A stretch of 64,000 nucleotides of DNA, taken from assembly GCF_900016785.1 (NCBI RefSeq), contig NZ_LN890285.1, positions 310,001 to 374,000 on the forward strand, written 5' to 3'. Source of the DNA: Buchnera aphidicola (Tuberolachnus salignus). GTDB taxonomy: Bacteria; Pseudomonadota; Gammaproteobacteria; Enterobacterales; Enterobacteriaceae. The position numbers and the translations under genes were made by a program. Shown in pieces: positions 47,334-60,186 of the stretch; within the stretch, counting starts at the first letter, position 1; each line of letters opens with the position of its first letter. The notes beneath the pieces were generated by a model, which ran no database searches, was not told the origin of the DNA, and saw only the letters and a list, made by a program, of their open reading frames with translations.

Positions 47334-47361
47334 TTGACTTGTTTCATCAAACATATACTAT
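47334..47361 (+). promoter_or_regulatory. Candidate promoter of ybeD
   Basis: TTGACT (47334-47339) and TACTAT (47356-47361) are separated by 16 bp; the predicted start is about 45 bp before the ybeD ATG. Confidence 0.5.
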
Positions 47362-47414
47362 AAAAACATTAGTTTTTTATTTTTAAAATTATAAATTTAT
47401 TGGAATAATTGAGA

Positions 47415-47678
47415 ATGCAAATTACATTAGAAAAAATGTTAAAATTTCCATGTACTTTTACATATAAAGTGATAGGATTGTCACAACCAGAATTAACAAA
47501 TAATATTATTAAAGTTATACAAATACATATTCCGGGAGATTATACACCACAAATAAAATCTAGTAATAAAGGAACTTATCTTTCTATTTCTGTTACAATA
47601 TGTGCTCAAAATTTTCAACAAATAGAAAATTTATATAATGAATTAAGCAAAATACATTTAGTCAGAATGGTTTTATAA
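47415..47678 (+). CDS. ybeD: YbeD (DUF493 family) small protein
   Basis: YbeD is a small ACT-like fold protein, usually beside lipoate genes, with no firm function. LEKMLKFPCTFTYKVIG matches E. coli LNELLEFPTPFTYKVMG, and PGDYTPQIKSSNKGTYLSISVTI matches [23 protein letters not shown]. ATG 47415, 9 nt after GGAA, gives 87 residues, the same as E. coli; TTG 47409 is too close to the SD. It is convergent with cspE. Confidence 0.94.
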   Translation: MQITLEKMLKFPCTFTYKVIGLSQPELTNNIIKVIQIHIPGDYTPQIKSSNKGTYLSISVTICAQNFQQIENLYNELSKIHLVRMVL

Positions 47679-47682
47679 ATAA

Positions 47683-47721
47683 TTTTGCGATGCGGTATAT
47701 AAAAAAATCCGCACCGCAAAA
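47683..47721 (-). terminator. Terminator between convergent ybeD and cspE
   Basis: TTTTGCGATGCGG (47683-47695) and CCGCACCGCAAAA (47709-47721) form a 13-bp stem. In minus-strand RNA the single odd pair is G-U, in plus-strand RNA it is A-C, so the structure is better on the cspE side and is followed there by TTATTTAT. Confidence 0.8.
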
Positions 47722-47757
47722 GCTTGGCTCATGAAAAGCATTAATATTTAAAAAATA

Positions 47758-47967
47758 TTATAAGCTAATAACATTTGCGGCTGATGGCCCTTTTGCGCCT
47801 TCGGTAATTTCGAATTCAACGCTTTGACCCTCTGCCAAAGTTTTAAATCCGTTGCTTTGGATAGCTGAAAAATGTACAAAAACATCTTTACTACCATCTT
47901 CCGGAGTAATGAAACCAAAACCTTTAGATTCATTAAACCACTTAACATTACCTTTAATCTTGGACAT
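47758..47967 (-). CDS. cspE: Cold-shock-family protein CspE
   Basis: CspE is a single OB-fold RNA chaperone and antiterminator. RNP1 KGFGFI and RNP2 VFVHF are intact. The 69-residue product is almost identical to E. coli CspE (differing near QSNG, GQSVEF and ITEG), and the [11 protein letters not shown] start distinguishes it from CspC. The gene is far less A/T-rich than its neighbours, consistent with strong constraint. AAGG lies before the ATG. It lies downstream of 5S on the same strand. Confidence 0.97.
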   Translation of the reverse strand: MSKIKGNVKWFNESKGFGFITPEDGSKDVFVHFSAIQSNGFKTLAEGQSVEFEITEGAKGPSAANVISL

Positions 47968-47999
47968 CTATATATTACCTTCGAGTGAAAAATATAAAC

Positions 48000-48028
48000 T
48001 ATAAAGCTTATACCTGCAGTTAATTCAA
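48000..48028 (-). promoter_or_regulatory. Candidate cspE promoter
   Basis: On the minus strand TTGAAT (48023-48028) and TTTATA (48000-48005) are separated by 17 bp, 33 bp before the cspE ATG. Confidence 0.5.
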
Positions 48029-48146
48029 TATTTAAAAAAATAAATTTCATAAAATAAATTAATAAATTAATTCATTTTAAAAATAAAATAATAAAAAAAA
48101 TCTAAAAATAATTAAAAATAAAAAATATTTAATAATAAAAATCTAT

Positions 48147-48265
48147 AACCTGGCAATTTCCTACTCTCACACAAGGAATCCTCGTACTACCATCGGCGTT
48201 ATAACGTTTCACTTCTGAGTTCGGAATGGGATCAGGTGGTACCATTACACTATTTTTACCAGGTT
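48147..48265 (-). rRNA. rrf: 5S rRNA
   Basis: The minus strand contains CCGAACTCAGAAGTGAAAC and CGCCGATGGTAGT, hallmark 5S segments, and closing arms AACCTGG and CCAGGTT. The length is about 119 nt. It lies 82 bp downstream of 23S. Confidence 0.97.
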
Positions 48266-48322
48266 ATTTATAATATTTAATTATAATTTTATAATAATAT
48301 TGAATATTATCATAATTTTATT

Positions 48323-48336
48323 CTTAGAAAAACACC
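48323..48336 (-). promoter_or_regulatory. 23S processing stem, 3' arm
   Basis: TTAGAAAAACACCT here is the exact reverse complement of AGGTGTTTTTCTAA at 51286-51299. The two arms bracket 23S and should form the RNase III-type precursor stem. Confidence 0.8.
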
Positions 48337-48347
48337 TCTGGTGTTGT

Positions 48348-51274
<2,927 letters not shown>

Positions 51275-51285
51275 TTACAACCCAC

Positions 51286-51299
51286 AGGTGTTTTTCTAA
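51286..51299 (-). promoter_or_regulatory. 23S processing stem, 5' arm
   Basis: This is the partner of 48323-48336, lying 11 bp upstream of the 23S 5' end on the minus strand. Confidence 0.8.
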
Positions 51300-51411
51300 A
51301 TTTTTAATTATTCTAGATTTTTAAAGAACATTTTATAAATTTTTTAAATTTGAAACTTATGAAATATTAACACAATATTTTAAAGAAGTATATAAAAATA
51401 TTTTTTATTTC

Positions 51412-51483
51412 TGTCTCCTAGGGGATTTGAACCCCTATTGCCGCCGTGAAAGGGCGATGTCCTAACCATTAGACGAAGGAGAC
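51412..51483 (-). tRNA. tRNA-Glu (TTC)
   Basis: A 72-nt cloverleaf on the minus strand with anticodon loop CTTTCAC (TTC), highly similar to E. coli gltT. Acceptor arms GTCTCCT and AGGAGAC pair fully and the discriminator is A. CCA is not encoded. It is co-transcribed with 23S and 5S. Confidence 0.97.
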
Positions 51484-51512
51484 TTAAAAAATGTTTTTAC
51501 TTTTTCTTAAAT

Positions 51513-51540
51513 ATGTTACAGAATGAATTAAAAGAGTCAA
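51513..51540 (-). promoter_or_regulatory. rRNA promoter of tRNA-Glu-23S-5S
   Basis: On the minus strand TTGACT (51535-51540) and TAACAT (51513-51518) are separated by 16 bp, about 30 bp before tRNA-Glu. Confidence 0.7.
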
Positions 51541-51587
51541 GTCTTTTTTTCATTTTTAACAAAATAAAAAATATTTAATTAAATAAT

Positions 51588-52427
51588 TTACAATTCTCTT
51601 TGTTGATTCATATATAAAAGAGTTTTTTTTATATTTGGCATTTTTCCAAACCAATGTAAACAAGAATATGCAGCTTGAGAAACTAACATTCCCAAACCAT
51701 CAGATAATTTTTTTGCACCTAAAGATTGACACTTTAACAAAAAAGAAGTTAAAATATTTTTTTTATGATAAAACATATCATAACAACAAATTTTATTATG
51801 TATAATATTTGAAGGAAAAAAAGGGGATTCATTTACAATACTACTTGAAGTAGCATTAATAATTAAATCAAAAAAAACTTTTTTTTTATTATTAAAAATA
51901 AATATTTTTCCTTTTAAAGAAAAAAAATGAACTAATTTTTCTGCATTTGAAATTGTTCTATTTAAAACATAAATAATACATTTAAAATTTAATAATGAAG
52001 AAATAACAGATTTTGCAGCTCCACCTGAACCTAATAAAAGTATATAACATAATGGTTTTAAAAATTTTAATCTTTTTAAATCATATAATAAACCTAAACC
52101 ATCAGTATTATTACCTATAATTAAAGAATTTGAATTTTTAAAAAGTGTATTTACAGTACAAGATTGAGTTGAATGATACAAAAAATTATTAAAAATTTTA
52201 TAAGTTTGATTTTTAAAAGGTACTGTAATATTAGCACCAATATGATTTTTATGTTTTAAAAAATTCAATAATAAATTCATAAAATTTTTTTTAGTACATA
52301 AAAATGTTTTATAAAGATAAAAAATTTTTAATTTTTTTGAAAAATGTTTATGTATAATTGGAGACAAAGAATGATTTATTGGATTTCCAAACAAGCCTAT
52401 TATCATAGAAGATTTTATATTTACCAT
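51588..52427 (-). CDS. aroE: Shikimate dehydrogenase
   Basis: AroE reduces 3-dehydroshikimate to shikimate with NADPH on the path to aromatic amino acids. FGNPINHSLSPIIH opens the substrate domain, GANITVPFK carries the catalytic lysine, NTDGLGLL holds the aspartate and LLLGSGGAAKSV is the nucleotide-binding loop. ATG 52427 gives 279 residues (E. coli 272); the frame extends to 52478 without conservation. ATG 52406 is an alternative. It lies upstream of tRNA-Glu on the same strand. Confidence 0.94.
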   Translation of the reverse strand: MVNIKSSMIIGLFGNPINHSLSPIIHKHFSKKLKIFYLYKTFLCTKKNFMNLLLNFLKHKNHIGANITVPFKNQTYKIFNNFLYHSTQSCTVNTLFKNSNSLIIGNNTDGLGLLYDLKRLKFLKPLCYILLLGSGGAAKSVISSLLNFKCIIYVLNRTISNAEKLVHFFSLKGKIFIFNNKKKVFFDLIINATSSSIVNESPFFPSNIIHNKICCYDMFYHKKNILTSFLLKCQSLGAKKLSDGLGMLVSQAAYSCLHWFGKMPNIKKTLLYMNQQREL

Positions 52428-52561
52428 AAAAATTATATTTCTTTTCCTTAAAAAATTTTGCATATTTATAAAAAACATTTTTTTTAATAAAAAAACAAAA
52501 AAATTATTTTTTTATATAATAATTTTGATATATGATAAATTTATATTTTTTCATAAAAATA

Positions 52562-52570
52562 TGTTATAAT
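52562..52570 (+). promoter_or_regulatory. Extended -10 promoter for def-fmt
   Basis: TG-T-TATAAT forms a perfect extended -10 about 130 bp before the def ATG; the -35 is weak. Confidence 0.45.
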
Positions 52571-52701
52571 TTAATATTATTTAAAAATATCATATATATT
52601 TTTTTTAATAATAATAAATTTTAATCTTCTAAAAAATAGAATATTAACTTTTTTATTTAATATTAATATTCCTATTATTTCTTTTTTTTAATTAATAAAA
52701 T

Positions 52702-53151
52702 ATGACTATTCAAAAAATTTTACAATTTCCAGATTTAAAATTAAGAAAAATAGCTAAACCAGTAAAAAAAATAAATCAAAAAATTCATAAAATTATATAT
52801 GATATGTTTGATACTATGCATTATTTTCACGGTATTGGGTTAGCTGCCACTCAAATTAACATACATAAACAAATTATTGTCATTAGTCCAATTAATCCAA
52901 TAAAAAATTATTTAATATTAATTAATCCAAAAATTTTAAAAAAAAAAAATCCAACAAATAAATTTGAAGAAGGTTGTTTATCTGTTCAAAAAAAAAAAGC
53001 ATATTTAATTCGTTCAAATAACATTACAATACAAGCATTAGATTATTATGGACGTCCATTTATTCTTAAAGCAAAAAAACTATTATCTATTTGCATACAA
53101 CATGAAATGGATCATTTAATTGGAAAATTATTTATTGATTATTTAAAATAA
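52702..53151 (+). CDS. def: Peptide deformylase
   Basis: Def removes the formyl group from nascent proteins. Motif 1 is GIGLAATQ at 44-51, metal cysteine C92 is in EGCLSV and H134, E135 and H138 are in QHEMDH. The length of 149 versus 169 reflects loss of the dispensable C-terminal tail. It is followed by fmt as in E. coli. Confidence 0.96.
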   Translation: MTIQKILQFPDLKLRKIAKPVKKINQKIHKIIYDMFDTMHYFHGIGLAATQINIHKQIIVISPINPIKNYLILINPKILKKKNPTNKFEEGCLSVQKKKAYLIRSNNITIQALDYYGRPFILKAKKLLSICIQHEMDHLIGKLFIDYLK

Positions 53152-53194
53152 TAAAATTATTTTCTAATATATTTAATAAAAAATATAAAAATTT

Positions 53195-54145
53195 ATGCTA
53201 AAAAAAAAAATTAATATAATTTTTGCCGGCACTACTATGTTTTCATTAATACATGTACAAAATATTTTTTCTACACATCATTCCATTAAAGCAATTTTAA
53301 CTAAAAGATCTTCTATACATTTTCAAAAAAAAAATAATATAGTACAAAATTTTGCAATAAAAAATAAAATACCTTATTTTCTGTTTGAAAATTTTAAACA
53401 TAAAGAAACTTATAAAACTTTAAAAAATTTTTCTGCAGATCTTCTAATTGTAGTTTCTTATGGATTATTAATACCTCAAAAAATTTTAAAATTATTTCCA
53501 AAAGGAGCAATAAATTTACATGCATCATTATTACCACGATGGAGAGGAGCTGCACCAATACAATGGGCTATTTTATCAGGAGACAAAGAAACTGGAATAA
53601 GCGCATTTTATATGAAAAAAACTCTAGATACTGGAAATATTTTATATTCTTTAAAATGTCCAATTGAAAAAAAAGATACATATATAACATTATATTCTAA
53701 ATTATTAATTGTTTCTTTACAAGTTCTCTATCAAATTTTATATATTATAGAAAAAAACATTACCCCAAAAATAAAAAAACAAAATTTAAAATATGTTACA
53801 TATGCACCTAAAATTTTTAAAAAAAATACTCAAATTTATTGGAATCAATCTGCAAAAAAAATAGAAAGACAAATTCGAGCTTTTTATCCATCTCCAAATA
53901 GTTTTTTTTTATTAAATGGAATACGAATTAAAGTACTTAAAACAATTATAAAAAAAAAAGAAAAAACTAAAAAATATCAAATAGGAGAAATTATCGCAGC
54001 AAATAAAAAAGGAATTTTTATTCAAACAAAAAAAAATATTTTAATTTTAAAAAAAATACAAATAGAAAATAAAAAATCAATGGATGTTTTTGAAGTCTTA
54101 AATTCTAAAAAAAAATGGTTTTTACCTGGTTTGATTCTACAATAA
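53195..54145 (+). CDS. fmt: Methionyl-tRNA formyltransferase
   Basis: Fmt formylates Met-tRNA-fMet, using 10-formyl-THF supplied by FolD. The catalytic region is INLHASLLPRWRGAAPIQWAI near 108-128, with the conserved Asn and His, and DTGNILY supplies the aspartate. A C-terminal tRNA-binding domain is present. The length of 316 matches E. coli (315). It starts 43 bp after def. Confidence 0.96.
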   Translation: MLKKKINIIFAGTTMFSLIHVQNIFSTHHSIKAILTKRSSIHFQKKNNIVQNFAIKNKIPYFLFENFKHKETYKTLKNFSADLLIVVSYGLLIPQKILKLFPKGAINLHASLLPRWRGAAPIQWAILSGDKETGISAFYMKKTLDTGNILYSLKCPIEKKDTYITLYSKLLIVSLQVLYQILYIIEKNITPKIKKQNLKYVTYAPKIFKKNTQIYWNQSAKKIERQIRAFYPSPNSFFLLNGIRIKVLKTIIKKKEKTKKYQIGEIIAANKKGIFIQTKKNILILKKIQIENKKSMDVFEVLNSKKKWFLPGLILQ

Positions 54146-54172
54146 TTCAAAATACCTCTTAAAAAATTAAAT

Positions 54173-54195
54173 AACGGCATAAATATGCCGTTTTT
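54173..54195. terminator. Bidirectional terminator between fmt and rplQ
   Basis: AACGGCAT (54173-54180) and ATGCCGTT (54185-54192) form an 8-bp stem with T run on the plus side and an A/T run on the minus side. It separates the convergent fmt and rplQ. Confidence 0.85.
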
Positions 54196-54254
54196 ATTAT
54201 CAAAAAATTTTTATTAATATTAATAAAATTATATTTTTTATAAAAAAATTTTAT

Positions 54255-54623
54255 TTACTTTTGAGACTTACGATCTACTAACTCTACATAAGCTAAAATA
54301 GTGTTATCTCCTATTCTATAACCACATTTTAAAATACGCATATATCCACCTAACCTATTTTTAAAATGAGGCCCAAATATTGTAAATAATTTGTTTACTA
54401 TTTCAGAATTATAAAGACGTGAAAATATTAAACGACGATGTGCGACTGTATCAATTTTAGATATTGTAATTAATGGTTCTACAAAACGTCGTAATTCTTT
54501 TGCTTTCGGTAAAGTTGTTTTTAAATGTTCATATTTAAACAATGAACATGCCATATTTTGAAACATAGCTTTTAAATGAGAACGAGTACGATTTAATAAA
54601 CGACCACTTTTTCTATGACGCAT
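54255..54623 (-). CDS. rplQ: 50S ribosomal protein L17
   Basis: L17 lies at the tunnel exit of the 50S subunit. [24 protein letters not shown] is typical. The length of 122 is near 127. It is the last gene of the alpha operon, 64 bp after rpoA. Confidence 0.97.
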   Translation of the reverse strand: MRHRKSGRLLNRTRSHLKAMFQNMACSLFKYEHLKTTLPKAKELRRFVEPLITISKIDTVAHRRLIFSRLYNSEIVNKLFTIFGPHFKNRLGGYMRILKCGYRIGDNTILAYVELVDRKSQK

Positions 54624-54687
54624 CTTTTTATATTCCTTATTGGATAATATTTAAAAATAATAAATATTAACTATTTAGTCTCCGATT

Positions 54688-55677
54688 TTAAGTATCTAAT
54701 AAATTCATAGGTGGCCAATTTTCTAATCTCATTCCTAGAGATAAACCTCTCGCAGCTAAAACATCTTTAATTTCTGTCAAAGATTTTTTTCCTAAATTCG
54801 GAGTTTTTAATAATTCTACTTCAGTTTTTTGAACTAAATCCCCAATATAATGTAAATTTTCTGTTTTTAAACAATTAGCAGATCGAACAGTTAACTCTAA
54901 ATCATCAACAGGACGTAATAAAACGGGTTCAAATTCTAATTTTTCTTCTAAAACTACTGGTTCACGCACTCCTCGTAAATCTACAAAAGATTCTAATTGT
55001 TCAGACAAAATTGTAGCTGCATTACGTATTGCTTCTTCTGGATCAATTGTTCCATTTGTTTCCATTTCTATAATTAATTTGTCTAAATCAGTTCTCTGTT
55101 CAACTCTTGCAGATTCTACCATGTAAACTATACGTTCTATAGGACTATATGATGCATCTAATAATAATCGTCCAATAACATTATTTTCTATATTTTTTTT
55201 TTTTCTTGAAAAAGACGTACTATACCCACGACCACGGGAAACAGTCATTCTCATTTCAAAAGTTATTTTAGGGCACGTAATATTACATAATATATGTGAT
55301 GGATTAAAAATTTCTACTGAAGAATCTAATAAAATATCTGATGCATATACTGGGCCAATTCCTTTTTTTTTTACAGTTAATACAACATGATCTTTATCAA
55401 AAATTTTTATAGCTAAAGATTTTAAATTTACTAAAATTTCAGAAATATCTTCTTGTATTCCTTCTTTTGTCATATATTCATGTAAAATACCTTCAATTTC
55501 TACTTCAGTAACAGCGCATCCTGACATCGAAGATAATAAAATTCTTCGTAACGCAGTCCCTAACGTATGACCAAACCCCCTTTCTAAGGGTTCTAATGTA
55601 ATTTTTACATGCGTAGAACTAATTTTTTCTATATCTACTAAACGAGGTTTTAAAAAATCTCTTAAAAAATTAGACAT
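54688..55677 (-). CDS. rpoA: RNA polymerase alpha subunit
   Basis: RpoA dimerises to nucleate RNA polymerase assembly. The N-terminal domain contains [20 protein letters not shown], and a complete C-terminal domain with [19 protein letters not shown] and [14 protein letters not shown] is kept, so UP-element and activator contacts remain possible. The length of 329 equals E. coli. Confidence 0.98.
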   Translation of the reverse strand: MSNFLRDFLKPRLVDIEKISSTHVKITLEPLERGFGHTLGTALRRILLSSMSGCAVTEVEIEGILHEYMTKEGIQEDISEILVNLKSLAIKIFDKDHVVLTVKKKGIGPVYASDILLDSSVEIFNPSHILCNITCPKITFEMRMTVSRGRGYSTSFSRKKKNIENNVIGRLLLDASYSPIERIVYMVESARVEQRTDLDKLIIEMETNGTIDPEEAIRNAATILSEQLESFVDLRGVREPVVLEEKLEFEPVLLRPVDDLELTVRSANCLKTENLHYIGDLVQKTEVELLKTPNLGKKSLTEIKDVLAARGLSLGMRLENWPPMNLLDT

Positions 55678-55700
55678 CTTATTCCTCTAAAAACTATATT

Positions 55701-56321
55701 TTATTTTGAATATAACTCAACAATTAAATGTTCATTAATTTCTGACGATAAATCACTACGTTCTGGAACTTTTTGAAAAATACCTTCCATATTTTTACGA
55801 TCAACACTCATCCAACTAATCGGTTCACGAACTGTAGATAATTCTAAAGCTGCAAAAATTCGAACTTGTTTTTGAGCTTTTTTACGTATTGAAATTTTAT
55901 CCGAAACTTTCACTTGAAATGAAGCAATATTTACTACTTTATTGTTTACAAGAATTAATTTATGACTAATTAATTGTCTTGATTCTGATCGAGTAACGCC
56001 AAAACCCATACGATAAACTACATTATCTAATCTAGATTCCAACAAACATAATAAATTATATCCAGTATTTCCTTTTAATTTAGTAGCTTTTTTATAATAA
56101 TTTCTAAATTGTTTTTCTAATACACCATATAAACGACGAACTTTTTGTTTTTCACGTAATTGAACACCATAATCTGATAAACGTGATTTTCGAGCTCCAT
56201 GTTGACCAGGCGCTTTATCTAATTTACATTTTGATTCAATCGTACGTACACCAGATTTTAAAAACAAATCTGTACCTTCTCGACGACTTAATTTTAATTT
56301 AGGACCTAAATATTTTGACAT
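55701..56321 (-). CDS. rpsD: 30S ribosomal protein S4
   Basis: S4 is a primary 16S-binding protein and, in E. coli, the repressor of the alpha operon. [24 protein letters not shown] and the S4 RNA-binding domain [24 protein letters not shown] are clear. The length of 206 equals E. coli. It lies 23 bp before rpoA. Confidence 0.98.
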   Translation of the reverse strand: MSKYLGPKLKLSRREGTDLFLKSGVRTIESKCKLDKAPGQHGARKSRLSDYGVQLREKQKVRRLYGVLEKQFRNYYKKATKLKGNTGYNLLCLLESRLDNVVYRMGFGVTRSESRQLISHKLILVNNKVVNIASFQVKVSDKISIRKKAQKQVRIFAALELSTVREPISWMSVDRKNMEGIFQKVPERSDLSSEINEHLIVELYSK

Positions 56322-56352
56322 TTATTTATATACTCATTTCTTATGTAATAAA

Positions 56353-56745
56353 TTATACTCTACGTTTTTTAGGAGGACGACAACCATTATGTGGTATCGG
56401 AGTAATATCTGTAATATTAATAATTCGAAAACCAGCTAAATTTAAAGCACGAATAGTCGATTCTCGACCTGGACCAGGTCCTTTAACCATAATTTCTAAT
56501 GTTTTAATGCCATATCCTTTTACAATTTCAGCACATCGTTCTGCAGCTACTTGAGCTGCAAATGGAGTAGATTTACGAGATCCTCGAAATCCTGACCCTC
56601 CAGATGTAGCCCACCCTAATGTATTGCCAATTCGATCCGTAATAGTAATAATAGTATTATTAAAAGAAGCATGAATATATGCAATACCTTCTAAAATTTG
56701 CTTTTTAATACGTTTTTTTGAACGTTTGCTAATCACTTTTGCCAT
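56353..56745 (-). CDS. rpsK: 30S ribosomal protein S11
   Basis: S11 sits on the 30S platform. [40 protein letters not shown] is near-identical to E. coli, and the end [18 protein letters not shown] is complete. The length of 130 compares with 129. An open frame on the opposite strand here is a shadow. Confidence 0.98.
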   Translation of the reverse strand: MAKVISKRSKKRIKKQILEGIAYIHASFNNTIITITDRIGNTLGWATSGGSGFRGSRKSTPFAAQVAAERCAEIVKGYGIKTLEIMVKGPGPGRESTIRALNLAGFRIINITDITPIPHNGCRPPKKRRV

Positions 56746-56772
56746 ATTGAATTAATTTCCTAATTAACATTT

Positions 56773-57129
56773 TTATTTTTTAATTAATTTACGTGGACCT
56801 TTGCAAGTTCTAGCATTAGTTTTTGTTCTTTGTCCACGCGCAGGTAAATGTTTACGATGCCTTAAACCACGATAACATCCTAAATCCATCAATCTTTTAA
56901 TACTCATAGAATATTTACGTCTTAATTCTCCTTCTACGATAAAATCCATCACTGTTTTACGTAAATTTTCCATTACCGTTATCGTTAATTCATTAACTTT
57001 TAAAGTTTCTTTAATACCAATACGCATGCAAATTTTTTTTGAAATCGATTTACCAATTCCATAAATAGACATTAAAGAAATAACTACATGTTTATTATCT
57101 GGAATGTTTACACCTGCTATACGAGCCAT
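56773..57129 (-). CDS. rpsM: 30S ribosomal protein S13
   Basis: S13 sits in the 30S head and contacts the P-site t[22 protein letters not shown] and [22 protein letters not shown] are characteristic. The length of 118 equals E. coli. It is the first gene of the alpha operon, 48 bp after rpmJ. Confidence 0.98.
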   Translation of the reverse strand: MARIAGVNIPDNKHVVISLMSIYGIGKSISKKICMRIGIKETLKVNELTITVMENLRKTVMDFIVEGELRRKYSMSIKRLMDLGCYRGLRHRKHLPARGQRTKTNARTCKGPRKLIKK

Positions 57130-57177
57130 AATTTTTTACCTTTTTTTAAACATATACACTATCAACAAAATAAAAAA

Positions 57178-57294
57178 TCATCCTTGACGTTGTTTATGTT
57201 TAGGATTATTTAAACAAATCACATATATTACATTTTTTCTACGAACAATTTTACAACTTCGACAAAATTTTTTTACTGACGTACGTACTTTCAT
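57178..57294 (-). CDS. rpmJ: 50S ribosomal protein L36
   Basis: A 38-codon gene reading [20 protein letters not shown] and ending PKHKQRQG, matching E. coli L36 in length. The zinc ligands are CxxC (residues 11 and 14), then a Cys and His near the end. It lies between secY and rpsM, closing the spc operon. Confidence 0.96.
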   Translation of the reverse strand: MKVRTSVKKFCRSCKIVRRKNVIYVICLNNPKHKQRQG

Positions 57295-57335
57295 AAATCC
57301 TCATATTCATTTTTTAATATAAAAAAATTAAAAAA

Positions 57336-58670
57336 TTAATGTTTAAAATATAAATTAGATTTCTTTAATACTGCTTTATATTGCGTTGAAATTAATAAAG
57401 TTTGTAACTGAGATATAAATTCTATAATTACAGATACTACAATTAATAAAGAAGTACCTCCAAAATAAAATGGAACATGAAAAAAATATCGCATAAAATC
57501 TGGTAATAAACAAATAAAAATAATATACATTGCTCCAATACAAGTTAAATTAAATACAATAGATGAAATATATTGAGCAGTGTTTGGCCCAGGACGAATT
57601 CCAGGTAAAAAAGCTCCTGATTTTTTTAAATTATTTGAAACATCAGATACATTAAATGTAAATCCAGTATAAAAAAAACAAAAAAAAACAGTTAAAAAAA
57701 CATATAAAGACAAATATAAAAAACTATGTGGTTTTAAAAAAGAAGCATAATATACAACATCATTTTTAATTTGTAGAAAATTACTTAAATAAGTCAAAAA
57801 AATTGAAGGTAATAAAATAACGCTTGATGCAAAAATCGCAGGCATTACACCAGCCATATTAACTTTTAAAGGTAAATAACTATTTTGAGATGTAGTTAAA
57901 TTTCGATTATTTTGTCTTTTCGCATAAAACACTAAAATTTTTCGTTGACTACGTTCAACAAACGTTACTAAAAAAATAATTAAAAAAATTAATGATATCA
58001 TCACAAATAATAAAAAGATATTTATTTCATGTTGTTGAAATTTTTCTAACGTCTTTAAAATAGAACTAGGTAAACCTGCCATAATACCTACAAAAATTAT
58101 TAAAGAAATTCCATTTCCTAAACCATTAGAAGTAATTAATTCACCTAACCACATTAAAAAAATAGTTCCGACAACTAAACTTAAAACAGAAATAATATGA
58201 AATAAAAAATTATTTTTTAAAAGTATATTCTGCATACCTGGTATTAATGGCAAACCCATTAAAATACCTGTTGATTGTATAAAAGAAAAAAATAATGTAA
58301 TATATTTTGTATATTGTTCTAATTTGTTTTGTCCATAAATTACATCTTTTTTAATTTTTTTAAAATAAGGAACAAAAAATGTTAAAAATTGCATCATAAT
58401 AGAAGCAGAAATATACGGCATGACTCCTAATGCAAAAATAGAAGAACGACTTAATGAGCCACCTGAAAACATATTTAACATTTCTAATAAAGTTCCATTT
58501 GTTTTTTGATCTAAAAAATTTTGTAAAACATGAGTATTAATACCCGGAATAGGAATAAATGAGCCTATACGAAACACTAAAAGAGATATTATTAAAAACC
58601 AAACTTTTTTTTTTAACTCTTCAAAACCCGTAAGTTTTACTTTTTGATGTATTTTTTTTTTTATGTTCAT
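57336..58670 (-). CDS. secY: Preprotein translocase subunit SecY
   Basis: SecY is the ten-helix channel of the Sec translocon. IGSFIPIPGI, NMFSGGSLSRSSIFALGVMPYISASI (plug and TM2), VNMAGVMPAIFASS and KKSGAFLPGIRPG match E. coli. ATG 58670 gives 444 residues (E. coli 443). The frame extends to 58703 inside rplO, but those codons are not conserved. Confidence 0.97.
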   Translation of the reverse strand: MNIKKKIHQKVKLTGFEELKKKVWFLIISLLVFRIGSFIPIPGINTHVLQNFLDQKTNGTLLEMLNMFSGGSLSRSSIFALGVMPYISASIMMQFLTFFVPYFKKIKKDVIYGQNKLEQYTKYITLFFSFIQSTGILMGLPLIPGMQNILLKNNFLFHIISVLSLVVGTIFLMWLGELITSNGLGNGISLIIFVGIMAGLPSSILKTLEKFQQHEINIFLLFVMISLIFLIIFLVTFVERSQRKILVFYAKRQNNRNLTTSQNSYLPLKVNMAGVMPAIFASSVILLPSIFLTYLSNFLQIKNDVVYYASFLKPHSFLYLSLYVFLTVFFCFFYTGFTFNVSDVSNNLKKSGAFLPGIRPGPNTAQYISSIVFNLTCIGAMYIIFICLLPDFMRYFFHVPFYFGGTSLLIVVSVIIEFISQLQTLLISTQYKAVLKKSNLYFKH

Positions 58671-58678
58671 AATAACTT

Positions 58679-59116
58679 TTATCCTTTTATTATTCCTCCA
58701 CAAGCTTCAATTTGAATACGCGCCCCATGTGTAACTTTTATTCCTGAAAAAATAAATTTTTTTTTTAAAACACCAGACTTAATAATTTTTACAAATTTAA
58801 TGTTTTTTTTTATAATATTAAATTTTTTTAATAACAAAATATTAATATACGAATTTTCTTTCAAAATTTTTAATTCCGATAATTTTACTTCAGCAGTAAT
58901 CTTTTTTTTATAAGAAATAAAACCAAATTTTGGTAAACGACGATATAAAGGTGTTTGTCCTCCCTCAAATCCTCTACGTACTTTTCCTCCTGAACGAGCT
59001 TTTTGTCCTTTATGTCCTCGGCCTCCTGTTTTCCCCATACCAGATCCAATCCCACGACCAATTCTTTTTTTCATTTTATTTTTTTTTGATAAAACATTAA
59101 AAGAATTTAAATGCAT
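58679..59116 (-). CDS. rplO: 50S ribosomal protein L15
   Basis: L15 is a late assembly protein of the 50[26 protein letters not shown] near 20-44 and [16 protein letters not shown] are diagnostic. The length of 145 compares with 144. It overlaps rpmD by 10 nt at its start. Confidence 0.97.
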   Translation of the reverse strand: MHLNSFNVLSKKNKMKKRIGRGIGSGMGKTGGRGHKGQKARSGGKVRRGFEGGQTPLYRRLPKFGFISYKKKITAEVKLSELKILKENSYINILLLKKFNIIKKNIKFVKIIKSGVLKKKFIFSGIKVTHGARIQIEACGGIIKG

Positions 59117-59304
59117 TTTTTAGAACCTCCAAGTATTTTAATCATATATTTCACTTTTTTAATCATCCCCCATAAAGAAGGTGTATTCTTTCTTACAACT
59201 ATATCTCCAATTTTTCGTAATCCTAAACCTATCATTGTTGCTTTATGCGTTTTTAACCGTCCTATTTGACTTTTCACTTGCATAATTTTAATAGTATTTT
59301 CCAT
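59107..59304 (-). CDS. rpmD: 50S ribosomal protein L30
   Basis: L30 is a small 50S protein. [32 protein letters not shown] matches E. coli. The length of 65 versus 59 includes a C-terminal extension (about six residues, LGGSKKCI end) created by reading into rplO, overlapping it by 10 nt. Confidence 0.96.
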   Translation of the reverse strand: MENTIKIMQVKSQIGRLKTHKATMIGLGLRKIGDIVVRKNTPSLWGMIKKVKYMIKILGGSKKCI

Positions 59305-59308
59305 ATAT

Positions 59309-59806
59309 TTATGTTCCTAAAATTTCATTAATTGTTTTTCCACGCTTTTTTGCAATCATTTCAGGTGATCGTATTTTTTTTAAACCTTCAATTGTTGCTC
59401 GAACTACATTAATAGGATTAGTAGAACCATATGTTTTTGCCAAAACATTATGTATACCAACTACTTCTAAAACTAAACGCATTGCTCCTCCTGCAATAAT
59501 TCCTGTTCCTTCAGAGGCTGGCTTCATAAAAATTAAAGAACCTGTATGTCCCCCATAAACTTTATGGTATAAAGTATGTTTAAATAATGGAATAAAAATC
59601 ATACTACGTCTTGCTTTTTCCATAGATTTTTGAATAGCAGACGGAACTTCGCGTGCTTTTCCATATCCAAATCCTACTTTACCTTCACCATTACCTACAA
59701 CCGTTAAAGCAGTGAAAGAAAAAATACGACCACCTTTTACTGTTTTTGAAACACGGTTAACAGAAATTAATTTCTCTTTTAATTCCCCAAATAATTGTTT
59801 TTCCAT
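59309..59806 (-). CDS. rpsE: 30S ribosomal protein S5
   Basis: S5 contributes to decoding accuracy and mRNA unwinding. [40 protein letters not shown] is the diagnostic double-stranded RNA-binding region. The length of 165 is near 167. Only 4 bp separate it from rpmD. Confidence 0.98.
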   Translation of the reverse strand: MEKQLFGELKEKLISVNRVSKTVKGGRIFSFTALTVVGNGEGKVGFGYGKAREVPSAIQKSMEKARRSMIFIPLFKHTLYHKVYGGHTGSLIFMKPASEGTGIIAGGAMRLVLEVVGIHNVLAKTYGSTNPINVVRATIEGLKKIRSPEMIAKKRGKTINEILGT

Positions 59807-59819
59807 ATATATTCTCTTT

Positions 59820-60185
59820 TTAAAAAATTAAACCTGAATCACGAGCCGATTCAGCTAATGCTTTAATACGGCCATGATATTGAAAACCTGAACGATCAAA
59901 AGATACTTTTTTAATTCCTTTTTCTAAAGCTCTTTTAGCAATTAAAACACCAATAAAAACTGCTGCTTCTTTGTTTCCCGAATATTTTAATGTATTTTTT
60001 ATTTTCTTTTCTAAAGTACATGCGCTTACACAGACTTTTGCTGTTTTACTGCAAATAATTTGTCCATATATATGACGAGAACTACGAAATACAACAAATC
60101 TAAATAAAGAAAATATTTGAATTTTTTTTCTTAGTTTATTATATCGTCTAATTCTTTTAATTTTTTTGTTTAAAAATCCTTTCAT
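59820..60185 (-). CDS. rplR: 50S ribosomal protein L18
   Basis: L18 binds 5S rRNA in the central protuberance. [25 protein letters not shown] and [27 protein letters not shown] are conserved. The length of 121 compares with 117, with a slightly longer N-terminus. Confidence 0.97.
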   Translation of the reverse strand: MKGFLNKKIKRIRRYNKLRKKIQIFSLFRFVVFRSSRHIYGQIICSKTAKVCVSACTLEKKIKNTLKYSGNKEAAVFIGVLIAKRALEKGIKKVSFDRSGFQYHGRIKALAESARDSGLIF

Positions 60186-60186
60186 A

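Noticed and set aside
47748..48050. Minus-strand frame overlapping cspE in another phase
   Set aside because: cspE is near-identical to its E. coli ortholog; this frame is an artefact of it.
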